A DNA stretch of 45,815 bases from JBEKZQ01 sp049509675 (GCA_049509675.1 JBEKZQ010000007.1:1-45815), one strand, 5' to 3'; shown: positions 23,670 through 33,306, numbered from the stretch's first letter. Program-made: numbers and translations. Notes: generated by a model from the letters alone, not told the origin.

Positions 23670-24500
23670 GTGCGAATCCAACTCAAAAAACCCAGCGTGC
23701 TGCCCGGCTTCGGCCTGACCCTGGGCTTTACCCTGCTCTATTTGTGCCTGCTGGTGCTGATTCCGCTGGCCGCCCTGGTGGTGAAGTCGGGCACGATGGG
23801 CTGGGGCAAGTTCTGGCAGACGGTGACCGAGCCGGACGTGTTGGCCTCCTACCGGCTGACCTTCGGGGCTTCCTTTCTGGCGGCCGCGATCAACGCCGTT
23901 TTCGGGTTCAGCGTCGCTTGGGTCTTGGTGCGCTATAGCTTCCCGGGAAAGCGACTGATCGATGCGATTGTCGATCTGCCGTTCGCTTTGCCCACGGCCG
24001 TGTCGGGAATTGCCCTGAGCTCCATGTATGCCGCCAACGGCTGCATCGGCCGCTGGCTGTATCCGTTGGGGATCGAGGTCTCCTACACGCGGCTGGGCGT
24101 GGGCCTGGCGCTCACGTTCATCGGGCTGCCCTTCGTGGTGCGAACTTTGCAGCCCGCCCTGGAAGACCTGGACCCGGAGATCGAAGAGGCCGCTGCCAGC
24201 CTGGGGGCCGGCCGCCTGCAAACCTTTTGCCGCGTCATCCTCCCCAGCGTGTTGCCGGCCCTGTTGACCGGTTTTGCCCTGGCCCTGGCCCGGGCCCTGG
24301 GCGAGTACGGCTCGGTGGTCTTCATCTCCGCAAACATCCCGGGTCAGACCCAGATCGCGCCCATGCTGATCGTGGCGAAGCTGGACCAGTTCGATTATGC
24401 CGGGGCCACCGCGATCGGCGTGGTGATGTTGATGGCCGCCTTCCTGCTCCTGTTGGCCATCAACATGCTGCAATGGTGGAGCCGCCGCTACGCAACTTAA
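23670..24500 (+). CDS. cysT: sulfate ABC transporter permease CysT
   Basis: A 276-residue inner-membrane permease (CysT/CysU). Several hydrophobic segments are present, plus the cytoplasmic coupling motif EAAASLGAGRLQTFCRVILP (EAA loop, ~residues 172-191) and the LARALGEYGSVVFISANIPG segment typical of sulfate permeases. It starts with GTG three nucleotides after the binding-protein stop and is followed nine nucleotides later by cysW. It forms the translocation pore with CysW, powered by CysA. Confidence 0.94.
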   Translation: MRIQLKKPSVLPGFGLTLGFTLLYLCLLVLIPLAALVVKSGTMGWGKFWQTVTEPDVLASYRLTFGASFLAAAINAVFGFSVAWVLVRYSFPGKRLIDAIVDLPFALPTAVSGIALSSMYAANGCIGRWLYPLGIEVSYTRLGVGLALTFIGLPFVVRTLQPALEDLDPEIEEAAASLGAGRLQTFCRVILPSVLPALLTGFALALARALGEYGSVVFISANIPGQTQIAPMLIVAKLDQFDYAGATAIGVVMLMAAFLLLLAINMLQWWSRRYAT

Positions 24501-24509
24501 TAGAGGATT

Positions 24510-25475
24510 ATGGCAACCGCAACGATACAATCGACAATAACCGAACACGGTCGGGCGCGGATCGGCGAGCCGCCCCTGGTGCGACGGCTGTTGATCGGCA
24601 TCGCGCTGGTGTTCCTGTCGCTGTTCCTCTTCGCTCCGCTGGTGGCCGTATTTTGGGAGGCCTTGAGCCGAGGCGTGGGGGCCTACTTCGCCGCCCTCAC
24701 CGATCACGATGCCTTGGTCGCCATCCGGCTGACGTGCGTCACGGCGCTGTTGTCCGTGCCGCTGGGCACCCTCTTTGGCGTCGCCGCCGCCTGGGCCATC
24801 GCCAAGTTCGATTTTCTGGGCAAGAACCTCCTCACCACGCTGGTGGATCTGCCCTTCAGCGTCTCGCCGGTCATCGCCGGACTGCTGTTCGTGCTCTTGT
24901 TCGGCCGTTTTGGTTTCTTCGGCCCGTGGCTGGAGGAGCATGGCATTCAGATTATTTTCGCCGTGCCGGGGATCCTGCTGGCCACGCTGTTCGTCACGTT
25001 TCCCTTCGTCGCCCGCGAGTTGATCCCGCTGATGCAGGCCCAGGGCACGGAGGAAGAGGAGGCGGCGCGGGCGCTGGGGGCCGGCGGCTGGCAAATCTTC
25101 CGGCGCATTACGCTTCCCAATGCCAAGTGGGGATTGCTCTACGGCGTGATTCTGTGCAACGCCCGGGCCATGGGCGAGTTCGGCGCCGTGTCGGTCGTTT
25201 CCGGCCACATCCGCGGACAGACCGACACCATGCCCTTGCACGTGGAAGTGTTGTTCAACGACTACCAAACCTCGGCCGCCTTCGCGGTCGCCTCGCTCTT
25301 GGCCCTGCTGGCCCTGGTCACCTTGGCCGCCAAGTCGCTGGTCCAGTGGCAGGTGGCCCGGCAAATGGGTCGCGCCCAGCGCGGGGGACTGTCCCGATTT
25401 TCGTCCGTCCTCTCCGCAGCAGACGCCGAAAATGGGACTGTCCCCTTTGTCAGCGACGGGGAGATTCCGGCATGA
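24510..25475 (+). CDS. cysW: sulfate ABC transporter permease CysW, repeat-extended C-terminus
   Basis: A 321-residue permease paired with CysT. The EAA loop is EEEAARALGAGGWQIFRRIT and the sulfate-permease block NARAMGEFGAVSVVSGHIRG is intact. The last ~35 residues after VARQMGRAQRG are not family sequence: they translate an inverted pair of the GGGGACTGTCCC dispersed repeat (25383-25447), read as LSRF...ENGTVPF. The conserved fold ends before it, so function is probably kept. The ATG of cysA overlaps the TGA stop (ATGA). Confidence 0.92.
   Translation: MATATIQSTITEHGRARIGEPPLVRRLLIGIALVFLSLFLFAPLVAVFWEALSRGVGAYFAALTDHDALVAIRLTCVTALLSVPLGTLFGVAAAWAIAKFDFLGKNLLTTLVDLPFSVSPVIAGLLFVLLFGRFGFFGPWLEEHGIQIIFAVPGILLATLFVTFPFVARELIPLMQAQGTEEEEAARALGAGGWQIFRRITLPNAKWGLLYGVILCNARAMGEFGAVSVVSGHIRGQTDTMPLHVEVLFNDYQTSAAFAVASLLALLALVTLAAKSLVQWQVARQMGRAQRGGLSRFSSVLSAADAENGTVPFVSDGEIPA
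25383..25447. repeat. GGGGACTGTCCC inverted repeat pair in the cysW 3' end
   Basis: Left copy GGGGACTGTCCCGATTTTCG; right copy in inverted orientation (CGAAAATGGGACTGTCCCC). A relative of the copy inside mfd at 27922-27970. Confidence 0.8.
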
Positions 25476-26533
25476 GCATCGCAGTTCAACATATCAGCAA
25501 GACCTTCGGCAGTTTCTTGGCCGTAGACGACGTCAGCCTGACCGTGGGCACGGGCGAACTGGTGGCGCTGCTGGGCCCCTCGGGCTCGGGCAAGACCACG
25601 CTCTTGCGGATCATTTCCGGATTGGAGCAGCCGGACGCCGGCAGCGGGCCGATCCTGTTTCAGGACGAGGACGTCCGCCGGCGCGACGTGGGCAGTCGCG
25701 GCGTGGGCTTCGTTTTCCAGCACTACGCCTTGTTCCGCCACATGACCGTTTTCGAGAACGTGGCCTTCGGGCTGCGCGTGCGGCCCAAACGGCAGCGGCC
25801 CTCCCGCTCGTTGATCACCTACAAAGTGATGCGGCTCTTGAAGCTGGTGCAGTTGGAGGCCCAGGCCACGCGCTATCCGCACCAGCTTTCCGGCGGGCAG
25901 CGGCAGCGGGTGGCCCTGGCCCGGGCCCTGGCCATCGAGCCCAAGGTCCTCTTGCTGGACGAGCCCTTCGGGGCCCTGGACGCGCGGGTCCGCCAGGAGT
26001 TGCGGCAGTGGCTCCGCCGCCTGCACGACGAGATCCACCTGACCAGCGTCTTTGTGACCCACGATCAGGACGAGGCCCTGGAACTGGCCGACCGCGTGCT
26101 GGTGATGAACCAGGGCCGGGTGGAGCAGATCGGCACGCCCGACGAGGTCTTTCACAATCCGAAAACCGCCTTCGTGATGAATTTCCTGGGCCAAACCAAT
26201 CCGTTCCACGGCCGCGTGGAAGGCGGCAAGATCCATTTCGCCAACATGGCCATCGACGCCCCGGAAGATTCCCAGCCCGCCGGCGGACCGGTGCGGGTGT
26301 TTGTCCGTCCGCACGATTTCGACGTGGCTCTATCGCGCAACGGCGAGCCCGCTTTCCGCGCGGCGATCACCCGCATCCATTCCGCCGGGGCCAAGGTCCG
26401 CCTGGAACTGCTGGCCGACTCGGGCGAACACTTGCACGCCGAGGTCACTCAGGAGCGCTTTCACGAGCTGAACGTCGCTACCGGCGATCATGTCTTCGTC
26501 ACTCCCCGCGACGTGCGCGTGTTTCCGGGGTAA
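25472..26533 (+). CDS. cysA: sulfate ABC transporter ATPase CysA
   Basis: A 353-residue ATPase. Walker A GPSGSGKT (35-42), Q-loop FVFQHYALF (80-88), signature LSGGQ (139-143), Walker B VLLLDEP (159-165), D-loop GALD and switch histidine in FVTHD (~194-198) are all intact. A C-terminal regulatory region with the TOBE-type block VRVFVRPHDFDVAL follows. It drives sulfate/thiosulfate import through CysT and CysW. The start overlaps the cysW stop. The frame is open far upstream, but that part only shadows cysT and cysW. Confidence 0.95.
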   Translation: MSIAVQHISKTFGSFLAVDDVSLTVGTGELVALLGPSGSGKTTLLRIISGLEQPDAGSGPILFQDEDVRRRDVGSRGVGFVFQHYALFRHMTVFENVAFGLRVRPKRQRPSRSLITYKVMRLLKLVQLEAQATRYPHQLSGGQRQRVALARALAIEPKVLLLDEPFGALDARVRQELRQWLRRLHDEIHLTSVFVTHDQDEALELADRVLVMNQGRVEQIGTPDEVFHNPKTAFVMNFLGQTNPFHGRVEGGKIHFANMAIDAPEDSQPAGGPVRVFVRPHDFDVALSRNGEPAFRAAITRIHSAGAKVRLELLADSGEHLHAEVTQERFHELNVATGDHVFVTPRDVRVFPG

Positions 26534-26542
26534 TCTTGGACT

Positions 26543-26711
26543 GCGGCGACTTGTCGCCGCTTTCGCACAGCGGCCGGAAGCAATCGCCACGCAGACCTCG
26601 GGCGAACTTCCGCGTGGCCTATTGGTTATCAGCACACCGGAAAAGCGGCGACAAGTCGCCGCACTCCAAAGGTGTTGCGGCCACCGTGCGGCGACAAGTA
26701 CAAGTCGCCGC
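26543..26711. repeat. GCGGCGACAAGTCGCCGC palindrome cluster
   Basis: Three copies: 26543-26560 (TT centre), 26645-26662 (AA centre, opposite orientation, followed by ACTCCAAA) and 26688-26711 (arms separated by a longer centre). The same family lies inside the PpiC gene at 30308-30380. It fills the 236-nt gap between cysA and mfd, which shows no gene. Confidence 0.85.
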
Positions 26712-27921
26712 ACTCCAAAAACTCCTCTACCCACTCCCGGCAGATGTGGCGTAGAATAACGGACCGACCATGGCACATGCCAGCATGGAGAATGCCGCGC
26801 CGCGCCAACTGTTGGAACTGGTCGCTCGACTGGAACAACAAGAAGGCTTTTCGCAGGTCGTCGACAGTTTGCAGGCCGGCCAGGGGGCCACTCTCGACGG
26901 CGTGTGGGGCTCGGCCTGCGCGCTGGCAGCAGCGGCGCTGGCCGAGCACGCCCCCGGCCCGTTAGTGATCATCTGCCCGGGCCTGGATGACGCCGACGGC
27001 CTGATCGACGATCTGGCGCTGTTTTCGGCCTTCACGCCGGAGCGCTTTCCCGCCTGGGAATCGTTGCCCAGCGAGCGGGTCGTCCACGACGAAGTGTTCG
27101 GCGAGCGGCTGCGGCTGCTGAAACTGCTGCAAAGCGCCGAGCCGCCCCGGCTGTTGATTGCGCCCATCCAGGCCCTGGTGCAGCCCGTGCCCGACCAGCA
27201 GGCCCTGGCCCGGCAAACGCGATCGCTGCGGGTCGGCGCACACCTTCCGCTGGAGGAGTTGACCGGCTGGCTGGCAGAGAACCGTTTCCATAACACCACG
27301 GCGGTCGAGCTGCCGGGCGAGTTCTCGGTCCGCGGCGGGATCGTCGACATCTTCGCCCCCGACTGGTACGATCCGGTCCGCGTGGAACTGGCCGGCGACG
27401 AGATCGAATCGATCCGCCGCTTCGAGGTCGCCAGCCAGCGGAGCCTGGCCAGCCTGCCGGCCATCGACGTAACGATCCTGGAGCCCAACCGGCGCGACCG
27501 GGCCCATCTGGCCGATTATTTGCCCCCCGCAAGTTGGCTGCTGTTGATCGAGCCGGGCGACCTGCAAGCCGCCGCGCGACACTACCTGGAGCGGCTCGAC
27601 CGGCCCCAGGATTTCCACGACGCGGCCGCGATCCTGCAAGCGGCGGTCCGGTTTCCCACGGCCACCGTTTCCGCCTTGGCAACCGACAGCCTGGAAACTA
27701 CTTGCCGGCTCAGGACCGAATCGGTCGAGCGTTTTAGCGGCGACGTGGAAAAGGTCCGCGACCAGTTGGACGAGGCGGGGGCCGGTCAGGACGTCTTCCT
27801 GGTCTGCCAGACGGAGGCCGAGGTCCGCCGCCTGGCCGAGCTTTTCGACAACACGCGGCTGGCCGCCGCCGGACATCTGCACTACCGCATCGGCAACTTG
27901 CAAGCCGGCTTCCGCCTGTGC

Positions 27922-27970
27922 GGGGACTGTCCGGATTTTCGCGCGGCGGATCGCCTGGGGACTGTCCCCA
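27922..27970. repeat. GGGGACTGTCC inverted repeat pair inside mfd
   Basis: Left GGGGACTGTCCGGATTTTCG and right GGGGACTGTCCCC, related to the pair at the cysW 3' end. Translated in frame as CGDCPDFRA...LGTVPI, which is not Mfd family sequence. Confidence 0.8.
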
Positions 27971-27979
27971 TCTCCACCG

Positions 27980-28082
<103 letters not shown>

Positions 28083-29100
28083 GCCGATCGTGCTCTTGAG
28101 CAGCCGGGAACTGTTCCATCGGGCCGAGCCGCGACGCGCGCCGGCGCGGCGGCGGCTGGGCCGGGTGATCGACAGTTTCCTCGAGCTGCGCGTGGACGAC
28201 CTGGTGGTCCACGTCACGCACGGCATTGCCCGCTATCGCGGCCTGAAGCTGCTGGAGAAGCACGGCCGGGTCGAGGAGTTCCTGGAACTGGAGTTTCACG
28301 GCCAAACGAAGTTGTACGTGCCGGCCTCCAAGATCGGCCTGGTGCAGAAGTACGTGGGCGGGACGAAGAGCCGGCCCATGCTGGCCAAGATCGGCGGACG
28401 GATGTGGACGCGGCAGAAGGAGCGGGTGCAGGCCGCCGTGACCGACATGGCGGCCGACATGCTCGATCTGCAGGCCGCCCGGGCCGCCCGGCCCGGCATC
28501 AGCTTCAGCGCCGACACCGAGTGGCAGCGCGAATTCGACGCCGCCTTCCCCTACCACGAAACGCCCGACCAGGTGCTGGCCATCGAGGCCATCCAGCGCG
28601 ACATGGCCCAGCCGCGGCCCATGGACCGCCTGTTGTGCGGCGACGTGGGCTACGGCAAGACCGAGGTGGCCATGCGGGCCGCCTTCAAGGCGGTCGATGC
28701 CGGATACCAGGTGGCCGTGCTCGTGCCCACCACCGTGCTGGCCGAGCAGCACCTGCGCACCTTCACCGAGCGGATGGGCGAGTTCCCCTTCGAGATCGCC
28801 GCCCTTTCCCGCTTCGCCACCCGCAAACAGCAGATGGAAATCCTTGCCCGCCTGGCCGCCGGTTCGCTGGACATCGTCATCGGCACCCATCGGCTCGCCC
28901 AGGCCGACGTGCAGTTCCACAACCTGGGCCTGGTGATCATCGACGAGGAGCAGCGCTTCGGGGTCGAGGTCAAGGAACGGCTCAAGGCCTTCCGGCAGAT
29001 CGTCGACGTGTTGACGATGACCGCCACGCCCATCCCGCGGACCTTGCACATGGGCCTGATGGGCCTGCGCGACATCTCGAACCTGGAAACGCCGCCCTAG

Positions 29101-30162
29101 GACCGCCTGGCCGTCGAAACCCGGCTCTCGCGTTTCAATGCGGAGCTGATCCGCCACGCGGTGATGCGCGAGCTGAATCGGGGCGGGCAGATTTTCTTCG
29201 TCCACAATCGGGTCAGCGACATCGAGAACCTTGCCCGGCGGCTGGGCCAGATCGTGCCCGAGGCCAACCTGGCCGTCGGCCACGGTCAGATGCCCGAGCA
29301 TCAACTGGAACAGGTGATGCTCGATTTCGTGGGCCACCGTTTCGACCTGCTGCTGGCCACGACGATCGTCGAGAGCGGGCTGGACATTCCCAACGCGAAC
29401 ACGATCTTCATCGACGAGGCCGACCGCTACGGCCTGGCCGATCTGCACCAGCTTCGCGGCCGCGTGGGACGCTACAAGCACCGCGCCTACTGCTACCTGC
29501 TGGTCGATCCGAATAAGAGCCTTACGCCCAGTGCGGGCAGGCGGCTGCGGGCGATCGAGGAGTTCAGCGACATGGGGGCCGGCTTCGCCATCGCCATGCG
29601 CGACCTGGAGATCCGCGGCGCGGGCAACATCCTGGGCACCGAGCAGAGCGGCCATATCGCGGCCGTCGGCTACGAGCTGTACTGCGCGCTGCTGGAACAG
29701 GCCGTCGAGCAACTCAAGCGGCTGCCGCGCAAGCAGTCGATCGAAGTGGCGGTGGACCTGCCCGGCGAGGCCTACATCCCCCGCGCCTACGTCAGCGACA
29801 TGCGCTTGAAGATCGACCTGTACCGGCGGCTGGGGCGGGTGTCGAGCCTCTCGGAATTGGCCGACTTCCGGGCGGAATTAGTGGACCGTTTTGGCCCACC
29901 CCCCCCGCTGGTGCAACACCTGTTGTGGCTGGCCCAGATCAAGATCGCCGCCCACGCCTGGCAAATCACCTCGATCCACGTGGAAGATCAATACGTGGTC
30001 TTCGGCTACAGCTCGCGGCGGCAAATTCACGAGTTGGCCGCCCGCAGCGGGGGGCGGCTGCGGATCGTCGACGACCGCAACGCCTACTTGCCGCTGGACG
30101 GAGAGGCCGGCGTGCCGGAAGCCGTGCGACGCGAGACAGAATCGCTGTTGCGGCCGGAGTAA
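29101..30162 (+). other. C-terminal open frame of split mfd
   Basis: It carries helicase motifs IV-VI and the TRCF domain. The first ATG after the stop is at 29164 (MRELNRGGQIFFVHNR), with no clear ribosome-binding site, so separate expression of this half is uncertain. No mutation other than the TAG is visible, suggesting a very recent lesion, a readthrough codon or a sequence error. Confidence 0.75.
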
Positions 30163-30190
30163 GGCTCTGACTATAATCTCCCCCCAATGT

Positions 30191-30238
30191 CCCCTCTCCC
30201 GCGTGCCGCATCGGCACGATGGGAGAGGGTTAGGGTCC
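30191..30238. repeat. CTCTCCC dispersed repeat with an inserted GTGCCGCATCGGCAC hairpin
   Basis: CCCCTCTCCC and GGGAGAGGGTTAGGGT flank a second hairpin (GTGCCG-CAT-CGGCAC). It begins 28 nt after the mfd stop; a terminator role is possible but there is no T-run. Confidence 0.7.
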
Positions 30239-30280
30239 ATTTTGCGTTGAATTAGTCAAGAGTTGAACACCGATCACGTC

Positions 30281-31816
30281 ATGCGCTGGCGATGGTTTCT
30301 TTGGAATGCGGCGACCTGTCGCCGCTTTCTTGCCTGCTTGGCGAGTCGGTCGCTCACGAAAAGCGGCGACAAGTCGCCGCACTCCAAGGCGCGCTGCTGC
30401 GCCGCGATCGTGGCATTCTCCATGACCATCGCGGTCTGTGTGGCGGCGATGGTCCGGGGCGACGATTACGTGCCCAACGGGGCCGGCGGCGGGGCCATGC
30501 CGTTCGCGCCGCTCGGGCCGGCGCCGAACTTCCTCAACAATGGTTACGGCGTAGTTCCCGGTCCGCCCACCCAGCCCAGCCAGCCGATTCGCCCGGCATC
30601 ATGGCCCGGCGGATCGCCCGCCCCGCAGATGGATCCGCAGAACCAAGCGCGGCCGCCTTACGCCGCGCTGCCCGTGGCCGGCCCGTACCCCGGGCCGCAA
30701 TACCCTTCGCCCCAGTACGCGGGCCCAGCGGTTCGCGGCCCGCTGGGTGTCTCCGACGCCATGCCCTGCGAAGGGTCGCAGATCCTGGCCCGGGTCGGCG
30801 GCGACGTGGTCCTGGCCATCGACGTGCTCTCCGCCGCCGGAGAGGTGATCGAACATAATAAGGACCGCTTCAAGCCCGAGGAAATGGACGCCCAGCGGCA
30901 GAAGCTCGTCGCCGACCTGAGCGGGGCCATCAACGAGTTGATTACGCAGAACGGGAGGAGCGGTTCGTCCGCCGACCTGGACCCCGGCAAACGCAGCATG
31001 ATCCAGCAGCTTCTGCGGCAACAGATCGAGACCAAGCTGATTTTTCAAGACGCCCAGCGGACCATTCCGGAAGAGAGCATGAAGAACGTGCAAGAGACGT
31101 TGGGCCGGCAATTCGAGCAGAGCGAGTTGAAGAAGCTGTTGAAGCGCGAGAACGCGGTCTCGCGCGAGGAATTGGAGTGGAAGCTCCGCGCCCGCGGCGA
31201 TTCGCTGGAGCGCGAGAAGCGGACCTATATGCAACGCACGCTCTCGCAACAATGGGTGCGCGAGAAACTGAAGATCGACGAGGAAATCACCCACGAGGAG
31301 ATGCTCGCCTATTACCAGGCTCACTTGAAGGAGTTCGAGAAGCCGGCCCGCGCCCGCTGGGAAGAATTGATGGTCCGCTTCGCCAAGTACCCGAGCAAGG
31401 CGGAGGCCTTCGCGGCCTTGGCCGCCCTGGGCAACCAGGTCCTCATGGCCGGCGCACCGCTGGCCGAGGTGGCCAAGCGCGGTTCGGACGGTTCCACGGC
31501 CGGCGACGGCGGCGCGTACCCCTGGACCAGCAAAGGCAGCCTGGCCTGCGAGGAACTCGATCGGGCCCTCTTCGCGCTGCCGGTGGGCCAACTCAGCCCC
31601 ATCATCGAAGGCGCCGCCGGCTTCCACATCCTCCGCGTCACGGAGCGCGAGGAGATCACGCGGAAGCCGTTCGCCGCGGCCCAGGTGGAAATCAAAGACA
31701 AGATCCGCAACGAGCGGACCAAGAAGCAACTGCAGGAGTACGTGACGCGGCTGCGCAAGGATTTCCCCGTCTGGACCATTTTGGACGAGCCCGGCGCCGT
31801 CCGCCCCGCCTCGTAG
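30281..31816 (+). CDS. exported PpiC-type peptidyl-prolyl isomerase (SurA-like), repeat in leader
   Basis: A 511-residue protein. A Gly/Pro-rich linker (~70-160) leads into a SurA-N-like helical region (~160-330, starting ILARVGGDVVLAIDVLSAAGEVI). A parvulin rotamase domain follows (~355-460) with ARWEELMVRFAKYPSKAEAF, GDGGAYPWTSKGSL and GAAGFHILRV. Such proteins fold exported proteins. The leader is odd: after MRWRWFL the frame translates a GCGGCGAC palindromic element (NAATCRRFL...KSGDKSPHSK) for ~29 codons, and only then comes the hydrophobic core AAIVAFSMTIAVCVAAMV. The ATG 30281 was chosen over the TTG at 30263; an ATG at 30422, downstream of the repeat, could be used instead. Confidence 0.85.
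   Translation: MRWRWFLWNAATCRRFLACLASRSLTKSGDKSPHSKARCCAAIVAFSMTIAVCVAAMVRGDDYVPNGAGGGAMPFAPLGPAPNFLNNGYGVVPGPPTQPSQPIRPASWPGGSPAPQMDPQNQARPPYAALPVAGPYPGPQYPSPQYAGPAVRGPLGVSDAMPCEGSQILARVGGDVVLAIDVLSAAGEVIEHNKDRFKPEEMDAQRQKLVADLSGAINELITQNGRSGSSADLDPGKRSMIQQLLRQQIETKLIFQDAQRTIPEESMKNVQETLGRQFEQSELKKLLKRENAVSREELEWKLRARGDSLEREKRTYMQRTLSQQWVREKLKIDEEITHEEMLAYYQAHLKEFEKPARARWEELMVRFAKYPSKAEAFAALAALGNQVLMAGAPLAEVAKRGSDGSTAGDGGAYPWTSKGSLACEELDRALFALPVGQLSPIIEGAAGFHILRVTEREEITRKPFAAAQVEIKDKIRNERTKKQLQEYVTRLRKDFPVWTILDEPGAVRPAS
30303..30387. repeat. GCGGCGAC inverted repeat pair inside the PpiC leader
   Basis: Palindromes at 30308-30325 (CT centre) and 30363-30380 (AA centre), with outer ends GGAATGCGG / GCACTCCAA in inverted orientation: an ~85-bp element. 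Same family as 26543-26711. Confidence 0.85.
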
Positions 31817-31868
31817 CCGCCGCGAAACAACAACTGGATCAAATCCCGAAAGGGTCTCGATCAAGCGG

Positions 31869-31935
31869 AGGAACGCTAATCCTCGCTGATTCTCGCTAAT
31901 CGTCCATTAGTGCCGATAAGTGTGGATTAGTGTTC
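31869..31935. repeat. low-complexity CTAATC(C/G)-type repeat
   Basis: Degenerate repeats of GCTAATC/GATTCTCGCTAATCG then ATTAGTG variants, ~50 nt after the PpiC stop. The rest of the gap to 32088 contains an internally repeated AAGAAGATAATGG / CCATTTTCCTGTCC stretch and no gene. Confidence 0.55.
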
Positions 31936-32088
31936 CGTAAGGAATTGTTCAACCTATTCTCTTGCGGTTCCTGATGGGGCGTTTCAGTGCAGCGACGGCA
32001 CGACAAGAAGATAATGGGCAAGAAGACCTCCATTTTCCTGTCCACACCCATATTCTTGTCCTCCCGCCGCGCAATCGCCTGAACTGCA

Positions 32089-32850
32089 TCATCGCCTGCG
32101 CCGCCACGTCCAGCCCAGCAGCCCCAGCGCGCCGATGCCGAGGAGGACGAGTGTGGGGGGTTCGGGGCTGGCTTGTGAAAGAGCTACGTTGTCGATATTG
32201 TAATCAACGCTTGCAGTGGGGCTTACACCTGGATTGCCAACCATGCCAGGGCGATAAGCGCCAAACATAGTCAGGTCATTGGGCAAGATTGGAGGTGTGA
32301 CCTGTAGATAGCAAAACAAGCTACCTGTATCTCGATCCGTAATGCTCATGGTCAGCAAGTCGGTGGTGGCGTCGTACTGCATTTCATTATGATACCATGT
32401 GCCAAGGGACCAATTCGCGTTGTTGTTGAACGCTTGTGTGCCGTTGGCGGTAAGGTTCTCGTTATGGCCCGCGTCGGAATAGTTCGGCGACAAAAAGGTA
32501 GCCGTTGAGTAATCAAAGTTGCTGTCGAATAGCCCGAAATCCGCCCCTGCTGACCAGTCACAGGAATTGATTATTTCATCAAACTTTAAGTCCCACGACT
32601 GATTCGGATTGAATCCCACGACACTAACATTATTGTACGCCTTACTGTTGTTCTGGTTAATGATGTGGGCGTGGAACGTTCCAGGAGCCGGATCCCACCG
32701 CAGATTCGTGGGATCACCGGTCGTCCAGCCAGGATCGCTGGAGAAATCCGTCTGGTAAACCGTCTGCCACGTTTCAGCACTTGCCTGGGTTGCAATCATT
32801 GCGGCGATGCATGCTGCCACGATCACAAATAGACTGCTCAGCCTCCTCAT
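32089..32850 (-). CDS. PEP-CTERM sorted exported protein
   Basis: A 253-residue protein. A signal peptide (MRRLSSLFVIVAACIAAMIA, cleaved near ASA) is followed by a beta-rich Asn/Thr/Ser-rich body (TDFSSDPGWTT, WDPAPGTFHAHI, DLLTMSITDRDTG) like a LamG/concanavalin-type jelly roll. It ends in a sorting signal: PEPPTLVLLGIGALGLLGW plus TWRRRR (PEP motif, membrane segment, basic tail), recognised by an exosortase. The ATG at 32850 starts the signal peptide; upstream in-frame codons to 32985 are not conserved-looking. Base composition is clearly more AT-rich than neighbouring genes. Binding target unknown. Confidence 0.85.
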   Translation of the reverse strand: MRRLSSLFVIVAACIAAMIATQASAETWQTVYQTDFSSDPGWTTGDPTNLRWDPAPGTFHAHIINQNNSKAYNNVSVVGFNPNQSWDLKFDEIINSCDWSAGADFGLFDSNFDYSTATFLSPNYSDAGHNENLTANGTQAFNNNANWSLGTWYHNEMQYDATTDLLTMSITDRDTGSLFCYLQVTPPILPNDLTMFGAYRPGMVGNPGVSPTASVDYNIDNVALSQASPEPPTLVLLGIGALGLLGWTWRRRR

Positions 32851-33069
32851 GACCAACTCGCCATGTGTGTAATGCGACCCGTCGTCCCGGTGGCCATGAC
32901 AGGACCGTCCTGCCCATGGGCGCTTTGGGAAACTGATCGCAGGAAAGCTAACGCACCGCCGATATGCGACGGAACCCATCCGCACCTTACCCGATTGCTA
33001 CAAATCCGGATACGAGCGCACTGCGAGCGGAGTGAGAGCGGAGCGAGAGCGATGACGCCTGTTTGGCCT

Positions 33070-33306
33070 GCCCGTGAACGGGCATGAAGAGGGGAAGATT
33101 GCGCGGGCCCTGTTACCCGTGCTAAAGCACGGGCCTAATACCGCCTGCGGCGGGAATGCCCGTAAACGGGCATGAGGACGTTTTCACGGCCATTCGTGGC
33201 CGTTGCCGGCGCAGCCGGTACTCGGCCCGGCATTCATGCCGGGTTAAACGGCCGCGAAGCCAGTTTCTCACTCAACGCCATTCCCAGTCAGCCCCGTGGA
33301 ACGGGG
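33070..33306. repeat. cluster of eight different short GC-rich palindromes
   Basis: Perfect hairpins at 33070-33083, 33116-33133, 33141-33153, 33158-33171, 33187-33202, 33206-33218, 33226-33243 and 33292-33306, each with 5-8-nt arms and 2-4-nt centres (for example CCCGTGCT-AA-AGCACGGG and CCCGGCAT-TC-ATGCCGGG). The stems differ in sequence. They lie in the 645-nt gap between the divergent PEP-CTERM and rhamnosidase genes, where I see no gene. Confidence 0.85.

Noticed and set aside
24227..25471. N-terminal extension of CysA by ~415 codons
   Set aside because: The extension lies out of frame over cysT and cysW, and the CysA family start MSIAVQHISKTFG coincides with an ATGA overlap.
30191..30238. 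Rho-independent terminator after mfd
   Set aside because: The stem belongs to a repeat family found before starts and inside genes, and no T-run follows it.
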